Below, in pieces: positions 7,828 through 14,550 of a stretch of 30,099 bases of DNA. The notes beneath the pieces were generated by a model. That model had not been told where the DNA came from. It saw only the letters and a program-made list of their open reading frames with translations, and did no database searches. The stretch spans positions 1 through 30,099 of the forward strand of contig JAHRFV010000220.1 in assembly GCA_019084435.1 (NCBI GenBank), written 5' to 3'. Numbering within the stretch: the first letter of the stretch is position 1; every line of letters begins with the position of its first letter. Source of the DNA: Dethiosulfatibacter sp. Lineage in GTDB: Bacteria > Bacillota_A > Clostridia > Tissierellales > Dethiosulfatibacteraceae. The translations under genes and the position numbers were made by a program.

Positions 7828-7956
7828 AACAGGGTTCTTTGCGTTCAGTTGGCGTCTTAAACGTCATCTGAACCTTAGAAACCGTTATCCAGGGACTCTA
7901 CAGTGCTTAACTCCCACTTATAGGAGTGGGGGTCTTAGCACTGTTAGTCATCGGAT
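7828..7956. repeat. Dispersed two-hairpin repeat, copy C
   Basis: It starts near AACAGGGTTCTTT and ends CTGTTAGTCATCGGAT. Hairpin 1 is GTTCAGTTGGCGT against ACGTCATCTGAAC, where one change is tolerated as a G-U pair. Hairpin 2 is CTCCCACTTATAGGAGTGGGGG inside AGTGCT/AGCACT arms. It sits between the peptidase operon terminator and the kinase gene, so a kinase promoter would have to lie inside it or in the 18 bases after it. Confidence 0.85.
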
Positions 7957-8006
7957 CAAAAATAACGCTTTTATCCTTCTATAATATCAGAAAGAGATAA
8001 AAGCGT
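7957..8006 (-). terminator. Rho-independent terminator of the racemase-peptidase operon
   Basis: On the minus strand ACGCTTTTATC (complement of 7996-8006) pairs perfectly over 11 bp with GATAAAAGCGT (complement of 7965-7975), and the stem is followed by TATTTTTGATCC. The loop is large (20 bases). It begins 18 bases after the peptidase stop codon. Confidence 0.75.
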
Positions 8007-8024
8007 CATTAGTTGTTTTATTAT

Positions 8025-9089
8025 TCAACGATCACAAAGTCCCATCACGTCTTTAATGTAAGTTGCTAGGCTTTCCCTGACATTACCTTTGTATCCTACC
8101 GTCTTTTCCGAAGTTACCATTGAATTCAAGACTGCTTCTTCAGTTGCTTCCGCTGCAGCTCTGAATAAGACATTGATTTTATTTTCGTTGATAATTGTCA
8201 CATTATGGAAATCCTGATCTGAATTCATAGCTATTGAATTGCCAGTCGAAAAACCAATAACAACCTCTCCACTTCCATTACCAATAAATGAACCGGACCT
8301 GGATAAGCCTACACATACTCGTTTACATATCCGCTTTAATTGTCTGCTTTCTAGTGGGAGATCCGTCGCTAAAACGATTATAATTGATCCTTTTTCCTCT
8401 ACCCTTTCCGCTTTGTGTATTTTGTCTATCTCTTTTCCGATTTCCTTGCCATTAATAATCAAATCCTTCAGTAATCCATGATTGGACTGAACTAAAACAC
8501 CTATATGATATTCTCTAGAATCAAACTTAACCACTCTAGATGATGATCCTATGCCACCCTTCAGTTGATAACAGGACACACCTCTTCCAGCGCCTACACT
8601 CCCCTCTTCAAAATTCTGACTGCTATTGTCAATGGCTGCCATCACATGCTGTTTTTGGACTACCCTATCTTGTATTTTGTTCAAGTAACTGTCATTGCAT
8701 TCACCGACCACGGTATTGATAGATTCAAGAGTTATACCGTCAAGAGAACACTGTTGAATCATGTGTTCAATGGCAGCGTCTTGGACAATCCCCACATTAA
8801 GGGTATTTGTCAGAAATATTGGTGATTCCAAAGTCCCAAGCTCATCTATCTGTAACAATCCAACTGTTTTTCCATAACCATTTAGCACATGTGAGGCGGC
8901 AACGAGTTTGTTCTCAAAAATGTTATTGGGGCTTGGGATAATAACAGTAACGCCAGTTTTATGATCTTCTGTATCGATTGTAAAATGGCCTACACTCACT
9001 CCTGACACATCCGTTATCTTATTTAGTTTTCCTTTTGGTAATTTGCCTATCTCGATTCCAAAATCACTAATACGTTTTTGATTGTTCAA
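8025..9089 (-). CDS. P1 family (S58, DmpA-like) peptidase
   Basis: This is an Ntn-type, self-processing aminopeptidase family whose known members release D- or beta-amino acids, or L-residues, from small peptides and amides. Visible motifs include ITDVSGVSVGH at the N-terminus, NGYGKTVGLLQIDELG, LTNTLNVG, and LKGGIGSSSR. In this family the Gly-Ser junction in the last motif is the autocleavage site, and the Ser becomes the nucleophile. I chose the TTG at 9089 (354 residues), because GGAGGG lies seven bases before it. An in-frame ATG at 9107 would add six residues but has no ribosome site. The gene overlaps the racemase gene by 23 bp from the TTG (41 bp from the ATG). Cytoplasmic: no signal peptide. 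Natural substrate unknown. Confidence 0.9.
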   Translation of the reverse strand: MNNQKRISDFGIEIGKLPKGKLNKITDVSGVSVGHFTIDTEDHKTGVTVIIPSPNNIFENKLVAASHVLNGYGKTVGLLQIDELGTLESPIFLTNTLNVGIVQDAAIEHMIQQCSLDGITLESINTVVGECNDSYLNKIQDRVVQKQHVMAAIDNSSQNFEEGSVGAGRGVSCYQLKGGIGSSSRVVKFDSREYHIGVLVQSNHGLLKDLIINGKEIGKEIDKIHKAERVEEKGSIIIVLATDLPLESRQLKRICKRVCVGLSRSGSFIGNGSGEVVIGFSTGNSIAMNSDQDFHNVTIINENKINVLFRAAAEATEEAVLNSMVTSEKTVGYKGNVRESLATYIKDVMGLCDR

Positions 9090-9777
9090 TTGTCTTCCCT
9101 CCTGCATATTCTATTGCTGAACGAGCTAAGATCAACAACGGATCAATAAAATCACCTTTCAAGCTATACATATCCAATGCGACGGATAACTCTGTACAGC
9201 CTAGTATGAAAGCCCTAGCACCCTTTTCCTCAAGTTCTTTGATGACTTCATAGAACAGACTTGGACCCTTTTCATAATCACCCTTTTTTACAACCTCATA
9301 GATAAACTTCATCAGTTGATCTTGAGAGCTTTGAGGCTTGATGCAATCAAATCCAACCTTATCTAGATAAACGTCGTAAATACCACTTTTTATTGTGCCA
9401 TCTGTTGCAAGCAGTCCTAATTGCGTTCCTGTATAATGCTTTTCCAAATAATAAGTTGTTTCCTGCAGCATATTCATTATAGGAATGTTACTACTCTGAA
9501 CAATATGGTCAACATAGTAATGGGCAGTGTTACATGGCATAATAAGAAAATCAGCTCCTGCCAATTCCAAAGTCTTAACCGATTTCAATATTTCTGGAAG
9601 CGCGCTTTCCCCTGACTCCGTAATACTTAAAGTCCTGTCCGGGATATTGGTGTTATTGTCTATTATAATATGCAGATGCTCCTGATCTTTTTCTGCCCTG
9701 GTGTTTCTGATGATTTTGTTGAATAACTCTGATGTGGCTAGAGGTCCCATTCCACCTAAAATACCTAACGTCTTCAT
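9067..9777 (-). CDS. Aspartate/glutamate racemase family protein
   Basis: This 236-residue cytoplasmic enzyme is of the cofactor-independent Asp/Glu racemase superfamily. It opens with MKTLGILGGMGPLATSELF, typical of the aspartate-racemase (YgeA-like) branch. Both catalytic cysteines are present: Cys82 in MPCNTAHYY and Cys194 in ILGCTELSVAL. NNTNIPDRT (about 41-49) matches the substrate-loop region of this branch. It is probably an amino-acid racemase acting on aspartate or another acidic amino acid, but exact specificity cannot be read. The ATG has AAAGGGGAC as its ribosome site. It is the first gene of a pair with the S58 peptidase, consistent with handling D-amino acids or small peptides. 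A possible sigma-54 promoter lies about 60 bases upstream. Confidence 0.9.
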   Translation of the reverse strand: MKTLGILGGMGPLATSELFNKIIRNTRAEKDQEHLHIIIDNNTNIPDRTLSITESGESALPEILKSVKTLELAGADFLIMPCNTAHYYVDHIVQSSNIPIMNMLQETTYYLEKHYTGTQLGLLATDGTIKSGIYDVYLDKVGFDCIKPQSSQDQLMKFIYEVVKKGDYEKGPSLFYEVIKELEEKGARAFILGCTELSVALDMYSLKGDFIDPLLILARSAIEYAGGKTIEQSKTY

Positions 9778-9835
9778 TTTTGTCCCCTTTCTATAAATAT
9801 TATACCGAAGAAGAGCTTATACCTATTTAGATATA

Positions 9836-9851
9836 TGCAAGTTTTATTCCA
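9836..9851 (-). promoter_or_regulatory. Candidate sigma-54 promoter for the racemase-peptidase operon
   Basis: The minus strand reads TGGAATAAAACTTGCA, with the invariant GG-N10-GC spacing and TTGCA intact, but only TGG-A of the TGGCAC block. The predicted start would give a leader near 48 bases. A dyad GATCG-N9-CGATC (9921-9939) lies about 70-90 bases further upstream, and I do not see the CGGCAA palindrome of the TRAP promoter here. The rest of the intergenic stretch is AT-rich with no gene. Confidence 0.4.
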
Positions 9852-10002
9852 ATAATTTAATTGATACCTTAATGTGTATTGTTTCAAATTCGGACATTTT
9901 TCCTAATTTCTTAAGAACTTGATCGAAAAATGCACGATCTACTTTTGATTAATAGGTTAAATTGGATTACTTGAAAATCTTATTAACCCATAAAACCATT
10001 TA

Positions 10003-10049
10003 ATAAAAATACCCTCTACATATTTCATCTTAGAAAAGTATAGAGGGTT
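10003..10049 (-). terminator. Rho-independent terminator of mscL
   Basis: On the minus strand ACCCTCTA-TAC pairs with GT-AGAGGGT (arms at 10038-10048 and 10011-10020, one bulge), followed by ATTTTTATT. It begins about 20 bases after the mscL stop codon. Confidence 0.75.
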
Positions 10050-10069
10050 TCTAACACTTGCCAATAAAA

Positions 10070-10474
10070 CTACTTCTGCTTCAATAAATCCCGTATCTCT
10101 GTCAAAAGTTGTACGTCTGCAGGAGGCTCCGCAGGTGCAGCTGGCGCATCAGGTTCAGGTTTTTTCTTGGCTTTCTCAATCATACGTATCATCATGAAGA
10201 TGACAAAAGCGATAATGACAAAATCAACAATATTCTGTATGAACTGGCCATAAAGCATAGCAACCTCAGGCGTCTCGCCCACTGCTGGTTTTATGATCCA
10301 TCTGAGAGTCTTGAAATCCACACCACCCAATATCACACCTATCAAAGGCATAATGATGTCATTGACAAAAGAGCTGATAATCTTGCCAAATGCACCTCCA
10401 ATGATTACCGCAACTGCCAAATCAATTACATTCCCACGCAGTACAAACTTCTTGAAATCCTGTACCATACCCAT
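10070..10474 (-). CDS. mscL: Large-conductance mechanosensitive channel MscL
   Basis: This homopentameric membrane channel opens under extreme membrane tension, releasing solutes during hypo-osmotic shock. The 134-residue protein follows the family pattern closely. The N-terminal amphipathic helix is MVQDFKKFVLRGNVIDLAVA. TM1 carries the gate region VIIGGAFGKIISSFVNDIIMP (about 23-43). A short external loop follows (about 48-75), then TM2 NIVDFVIIAFVIFMMIRMI (about 81-99). A Lys/Pro/Ala-rich linker leads to the C-terminal helix ending LLTEIRDLLKQK. The ATG at 10474 follows an AAGGAGG site (complement of 10477-10483). A second ATG two codons later (MVQDF) is less well spaced. It is a single-gene unit with its own terminator. 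Confidence 0.98.
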   Translation of the reverse strand: MGMVQDFKKFVLRGNVIDLAVAVIIGGAFGKIISSFVNDIIMPLIGVILGGVDFKTLRWIIKPAVGETPEVAMLYGQFIQNIVDFVIIAFVIFMMIRMIEKAKKKPEPDAPAAPAEPPADVQLLTEIRDLLKQK

Positions 10475-10593
10475 ACCTCCTTAGATTAATAATGAATAAT
10501 CTGCTATCAAAGCAAAGATTAATACTGATTCCATTTTAACATCCATTTTATTATTTTACCATATAAGTTTAGAACTTTTATATAGAAAGGATT

Positions 10594-11454
10594 CTACTCC
10601 AATAATTTGGTCACGGCAATATAATCCAGGTCATCATAATCTTTTGCCATAAGAAGCAATTCATAAACCAGCCTAGTAACCGGCAACGGCATATCCCCAG
10701 CTGAATCAAGAGCTATTTTAAGATCCTTTCTCATCAAACTCATCTTGAATCCATTATCGAAATGCCTGTTTACTAATTTGAAGAACTTCCTGTCAAAAAC
10801 ATTGGAGTACCCAGAACTTTGCTTGATCACATCATAGACAAGATCCAAATCCAATCCCTGTTCCAAGGCAGCTCTATAAGCTTCTATAAATGCCAGGGAA
10901 TTGACAGCCACCATCATTTGATTGATACTTTTGATGGCTTTACCTTTTCCCAACAACCCCAAGTAAAATGTCTTACCCCCAAGAATACTAAACACTTTCT
11001 CCAGCTCATCCACATCAGATCGATTACCGGAAGCAAAGATGGATAAAGTTCCCTGTTCAGCGCCTGTTATACCGCCGCTTACCGGTGCATCCACCACTCG
11101 AGCTCCTTTTTCTTCGTATATTTTCCCAACTTTTTCAATTGTTTCAGCCTTACATGAGGTCATGTCCAATATCAAAGTATCTTCATTGACATGATTGAGA
11201 AACTCTTTATTCAATAAAACCTCTTCGACTTCTTTATCCGCGGGTAAGATCGTAATAACCCAATCAACAGCTTTCATGACTTCAGTAAAAGATTTTTCAA
11301 TAACTGCACCCTTTTCTCTTAGGCTGTCAATCTTATCTAAAGAAGACTGCTTATTGCTGTGTGTCGCTGTATGAATCACGTATCCTGCATCACAAAGTCT
11401 ATTCGCCATGGGAAACCCCATCTCTCCCAGTCCGATGAATCCAATTCTATCCAT
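10594..11454 (-). CDS. NAD(P)-dependent beta-hydroxyacid dehydrogenase (3-hydroxyisobutyrate dehydrogenase family)
   Basis: The enzyme should oxidise a beta-hydroxyacid or reduce the matching semialdehyde. The Rossmann motif RIGFIGLGEMGFPMA is at the N-terminus. LDMTSCKAETIEKV and the substrate motif DAPVSGGITGAEQGTLSIFASG follow. The catalytic Lys is in GKGKAIKSINQMM (Lys175 counted from my start), and the C-terminal RKDLKIALDSA motif is intact. I place the start at the ATG at 11454 (286 residues), because AGGAGG lies nine bases before it. The more distal ATG at 11463 overlaps that ribosome site. Specificity among hydroxyisobutyrate, tartronate and succinic-semialdehyde type substrates is not decidable. 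It stands alone with its own promoter. Confidence 0.9.
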   Translation of the reverse strand: MDRIGFIGLGEMGFPMANRLCDAGYVIHTATHSNKQSSLDKIDSLREKGAVIEKSFTEVMKAVDWVITILPADKEVEEVLLNKEFLNHVNEDTLILDMTSCKAETIEKVGKIYEEKGARVVDAPVSGGITGAEQGTLSIFASGNRSDVDELEKVFSILGGKTFYLGLLGKGKAIKSINQMMVAVNSLAFIEAYRAALEQGLDLDLVYDVIKQSSGYSNVFDRKFFKLVNRHFDNGFKMSLMRKDLKIALDSAGDMPLPVTRLVYELLLMAKDYDDLDYIAVTKLLE

Positions 11455-11488
11455 TTTTCCCATCCTCCTATTTGCTTTCTTAATAATG

Positions 11489-11517
11489 ATTATACGGCAT
11501 TAATGAGTCAGCGTAAA
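11489..11517 (-). promoter_or_regulatory. Sigma-A-type promoter of the hydroxyacid dehydrogenase gene
   Basis: On the minus strand TTTACG (complement of 11512-11517) and TATAAT (complement of 11489-11494) are separated by exactly 17 bases. The predicted start lies about 28 bases upstream of the chosen ATG. Confidence 0.65.
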
Positions 11518-11524
11518 GCAGAGC

Positions 11525-11563
11525 AACAAAAAACAAAAGGAACCGTCCCTTTTGTTTTTTGTT
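11525..11563. terminator. Palindromic terminator after the GGDEF/HD-GYP gene, inverted twin of 14511-14546
   Basis: AACAAAAAACAAAAGG (11525-11540) pairs perfectly over 16 bp with CCTTTTGTTTTTTGTT (11548-11563) around the loop AACCGTC. On the minus strand it follows the GGDEF/HD-GYP stop codon by about 20 bases and ends in a T-run, so it can stop that transcript. Being symmetrical, it could also act on the plus strand. Confidence 0.8.
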
Positions 11564-11584
11564 TTGTTTTTTGAATTCAATTAT

Positions 11585-14446
11585 CTAGATAATCTGCTTC
11601 TCAACGATCAGCGCAACTATATTGGGATCGAACTGGGTGCCTGCATTATTGATCAATTCTTGCTTGGCTTTTTCCAAAGACATTCCAGTTTTTCTATAGG
11701 GTCTAGATGATGTCATGGCATCGTAGGCATCTGCAATAGCTATAATTCTTGACTCAATAGGAATTTCCTCGCCTTTTATGCCTTTAGGATATCCTTTCCC
11801 GTCCCATCTCTCATGATGACTAAGAACGCCCTCCGCAATGCTTGCAAATTCATTGGTAGCAGTAAGCATCCGGTAACCAATGGCTGGATGTTTTTTTATC
11901 TCTTCATACTCATTTTGTCTCAATCTGCCTGGTTTTTCCAGGATTTCATCTGAAACAATTATTTTACCTATATCATGCAACAAACCTAGAGTTGCAATAT
12001 CATCTATCTGATGCTGTGATAGCTTCAGTGCTTCTGCCATTTTCACAGCCATTTCTCTGACCCGTCTCGAGTGACTTTCCTCTCTTGGACTTTTTTCAAA
12101 AAGCGTGTTGATGATGGTTTTTATAGTCAGTCCGCGTACGCCTTGGCTCTCACTAATTTTCTTTTTATACATATACTCTTCAGCATTTTTGAAAATACTC
12201 TCCATATCCTTGGTGCTATCAGTCTTGGTGTCCCAACCAAAGGCTATAGACAAAATACCTTTGTCTGTATTCAACTTGTTTCCACCTTGAATAATCCTCT
12301 GTACAATCCGCTCAGCGTCCTCTGAAGTGGTTTGAGGCATCAGAATTGAAAACTCGTCACCACCCCATCTTGCTGCTATATCCTCAGCCCTAAGATAAGC
12401 CTTAAATAGACTAGCTGTTTGTTTTAGCAATTTATCTCCTTCATGATGTCCAAATGCGTCATTGGTTAGCTTCAATCCATTTAGATCTGCCATTATGATT
12501 GTGAGCGGATAGTTTCTTGGAGTATCAAGGCGTCTCATTTCCTCTTCGAAGAACCTTCTGTTATAGAGGCCTGTGAGTGAATCATGGAAGCTAAGATACT
12601 CAATCTGCTTTCTCTGTTTTTGTTTCTGAGTCACATCCCTAAAAACCAACACCACACCCAGCATTTCATTTTGAAGATTCATGACTGGAGAAGCGCTATC
12701 TTCCAGCATATAAGCAGTGCCATCCTTTGATGTAAGCATGGCATGGTTGCTTAACTCGTGGCTAATCCCCGATTTCAAAACTTCTTCAATAGGATCCATG
12801 ACATCGTACTCAGGATTCTCATGAGATAATCTGAATACATCCTTGTAATACATCCCTTTAGCTTCCTCTTCTGTCCATCCAGTCATTTCAGCGCAGACTT
12901 TATTGATCATCTCAATTCTTTCATTCAATCCGACAACCATAACGCCATCTCCGATGGATACCAATGTAGATAAATACTTATTCTTTTCCACCTCAACCTT
13001 ATCTCTGTACTTGGTCCTTTCTATCATATTCCAAACACCACTCATCAGTGAGGTTACTTGGTAGATATCATTATCGTCATAATCCTCTGGCTTATTGGCT
13101 AAACCAACTGTGGCGACAATTTTATTATCTTCAAAAACCGGAACCGCCATCCATTTATTGAGCTTCACATGGCCTTCCGGATACCCTTTCTTAAGAGAGT
13201 TTGGTTTGTTAAAATCATTGACTATCATAGGTTTCCGTTGTCTGACGACCTCTCCCCAGATTCCAGTTGTTTCCAATTGATAAACAGATTTTTTTTCAGC
13301 AACCAAGCACTCTTCCATCACACCTTTAGACCAGGAATTGAGAATCAGCTCGTTGGTTTCCTCATCGAACAAATAGATATACCCGAACTCACTGTCAGTC
13401 ATCTTTATCATCTCATTCAACACATAATCCAACCAATCTTCTATGGAATCATACTCCTGGTTCATGACGTTGAACATGATGTTGTTTCTGAAAAGATTAT
13501 TCTCCAACTTAGTTGTTTTTCTTCTTACCTCTTTTTTGATCAGCCATAATGATAACAATAACAAGGCAATAATCGCAATAATTAGTGCTGTAAAAAAATA
13601 ATAGGCAATCTGTCTATAGTCAGGTGTCACATCAACCAAAAAAGGAAACCATTTGATATACAATTCCTCATAAGTGCCGTTTTCAGATACTATTGCCAAT
13701 CCTTCATTCAGTAGGGCAAGAAGGTCCTTGTCGCCTTCCTTAACGGCAAAGCTGAACTTTTGTTCGTAGCCTTCGAGGGAAACCTTGATACGATCTATCC
13801 CATTATCAGCCATTCGGGTTACAGCTTCAATATTTGTTATTTTCAAATCATTTATCAGTTTTTGACCAACAAGACTTTGCGCCAAAACAGCGTCGTGTTG
13901 ACCTGAGCTAAGCAGTTTAAATGCCTCTGTGTAAGTATCGACCATTATCAGATGTTCGGTGAAATTCATCCTCTCTGCATACTCTTGGGAATTATCCCCT
14001 TTCATGACAATTATTTCTTTGCCATATAAATCGGCTTCTGTACGGATGTCGGTGTAGTTTTTTCGCACAAAAATATTGCCACGCATGACAATATAGGGGA
14101 CCGTAAAATCAAAATACTTCTCTCTCTCCTCTGCATATCCAACAAGAGGCAGCACATCCAGATTCCCATCTTCCAACTCAGTCTTAATCGTGTCCCAATA
14201 GTCCACCTTGAACTCAATCTCTATGCCCATTTCATTGGCGACAGCCTTCAATAGCTCAACTGAAAAACCATCGGCTTTTCCGTCCGTCACAACTGAAAAT
14301 GGAGGATAGTCATATTCTGAAGCGCTTTGGTAGACGATCTTTTCCTGTTGTGTCGCATATGTTGAAAAGTCTCTAGTTGTCAAACACGAAATAAACAAAA
14401 AACAAGCAAGGAAAAACAACGTAATAGCTTTCATTTTGAATTTCAT
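11585..14446 (-). CDS. SBP_bac_3-TM-GAF-PAS-GGDEF-HD-GYP membrane signalling protein (c-di-GMP turnover)
   Basis: This is a membrane receptor that can both make and break cyclic di-GMP. I start at the ATG at 14446 (953 residues), because GGAGG lies six bases before it. The ATG at 14494 has no ribosome site. In my numbering: signal/anchor 4-24, extracellular SBP_bac_3-like domain about 36-272, membrane helix about 280-304, GAF about 335-475, PAS about 490-605. The GGDEF domain (about 618-765) has an intact GGDEF at 695-699, preceded by a product-inhibition RxxD site (RAED, 686-689). The HD-GYP domain (about 780-950) has LLHDIGK around 824 and HHERWDGKGYP at 877-887. All catalytic motifs look functional. 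The extracellular domain resembles that of the histidine kinase at 5.8-7.8 kb, suggesting amino-acid-like ligands for both. Confidence 0.94.
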   Translation of the reverse strand: MKFKMKAITLFFLACFLFISCLTTRDFSTYATQQEKIVYQSASEYDYPPFSVVTDGKADGFSVELLKAVANEMGIEIEFKVDYWDTIKTELEDGNLDVLPLVGYAEEREKYFDFTVPYIVMRGNIFVRKNYTDIRTEADLYGKEIIVMKGDNSQEYAERMNFTEHLIMVDTYTEAFKLLSSGQHDAVLAQSLVGQKLINDLKITNIEAVTRMADNGIDRIKVSLEGYEQKFSFAVKEGDKDLLALLNEGLAIVSENGTYEELYIKWFPFLVDVTPDYRQIAYYFFTALIIAIIALLLLSLWLIKKEVRRKTTKLENNLFRNNIMFNVMNQEYDSIEDWLDYVLNEMIKMTDSEFGYIYLFDEETNELILNSWSKGVMEECLVAEKKSVYQLETTGIWGEVVRQRKPMIVNDFNKPNSLKKGYPEGHVKLNKWMAVPVFEDNKIVATVGLANKPEDYDDNDIYQVTSLMSGVWNMIERTKYRDKVEVEKNKYLSTLVSIGDGVMVVGLNERIEMINKVCAEMTGWTEEEAKGMYYKDVFRLSHENPEYDVMDPIEEVLKSGISHELSNHAMLTSKDGTAYMLEDSASPVMNLQNEMLGVVLVFRDVTQKQKQRKQIEYLSFHDSLTGLYNRRFFEEEMRRLDTPRNYPLTIIMADLNGLKLTNDAFGHHEGDKLLKQTASLFKAYLRAEDIAARWGGDEFSILMPQTTSEDAERIVQRIIQGGNKLNTDKGILSIAFGWDTKTDSTKDMESIFKNAEEYMYKKKISESQGVRGLTIKTIINTLFEKSPREESHSRRVREMAVKMAEALKLSQHQIDDIATLGLLHDIGKIIVSDEILEKPGRLRQNEYEEIKKHPAIGYRMLTATNEFASIAEGVLSHHERWDGKGYPKGIKGEEIPIESRIIAIADAYDAMTSSRPYRKTGMSLEKAKQELINNAGTQFDPNIVALIVEKQII

Positions 14447-14484
14447 ATCAAGCCTCCAGGAAAACGTTTCTACTGATTCAGAAA

Positions 14485-14513
14485 ATGTTACCACATTTTG
14501 AAATAACTGTCAA
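14485..14513 (-). promoter_or_regulatory. Sigma-A-type promoter of the GGDEF/HD-GYP gene
   Basis: The minus strand has a perfect TTGACA (complement of 14508-14513), a 17-base spacer and TAACAT (complement of 14485-14490). The -35 hexamer begins in the final T-run of the preceding palindromic terminator, so termination of the CpsB transcript and this initiation site share bases. Confidence 0.6.
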
Positions 14514-14546
14514 AAAACAAAAGGGACGGTTCCTTTTGTTTTTTTG
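14511..14546. terminator. Palindromic terminator after the CpsB-like gene, inverted twin of 11525-11563
   Basis: AAAAAACAAAAGG (14512-14524) pairs with CCTTTTGTTTTTT (14532-14544) around the loop GACGGTT, which is the reverse complement of the loop of the twin element. On the minus strand the stem directly follows the CpsB stop codon and ends in TTTTTTG. Confidence 0.8.
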
Positions 14547-14550
14547 TTTT

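Noticed and set aside
10109..10489. 126-codon frame opposite mscL
   Set aside because: It is the antisense shadow of a certain gene, rich in Tyr/His/Arg in the pattern of a reversed membrane-protein frame.
13169..13549. 126-codon frame opposite the GGDEF/HD-GYP gene
   Set aside because: It is antisense to a gene with full domain support, and no ribosome site was seen.
14447..14494. Upstream ATG of the GGDEF/HD-GYP gene (16 extra residues)
   Set aside because: It has no ribosome site and would place hydrophilic residues ahead of the signal sequence. It also overlaps the predicted promoter.
11525..14546. Insertion sequence ends around the GGDEF/HD-GYP gene
   Set aside because: No transposase lies between the inverted palindromes, and no target duplication is evident. 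Each element is explained as a terminator; the mobile idea is kept only as a finding.
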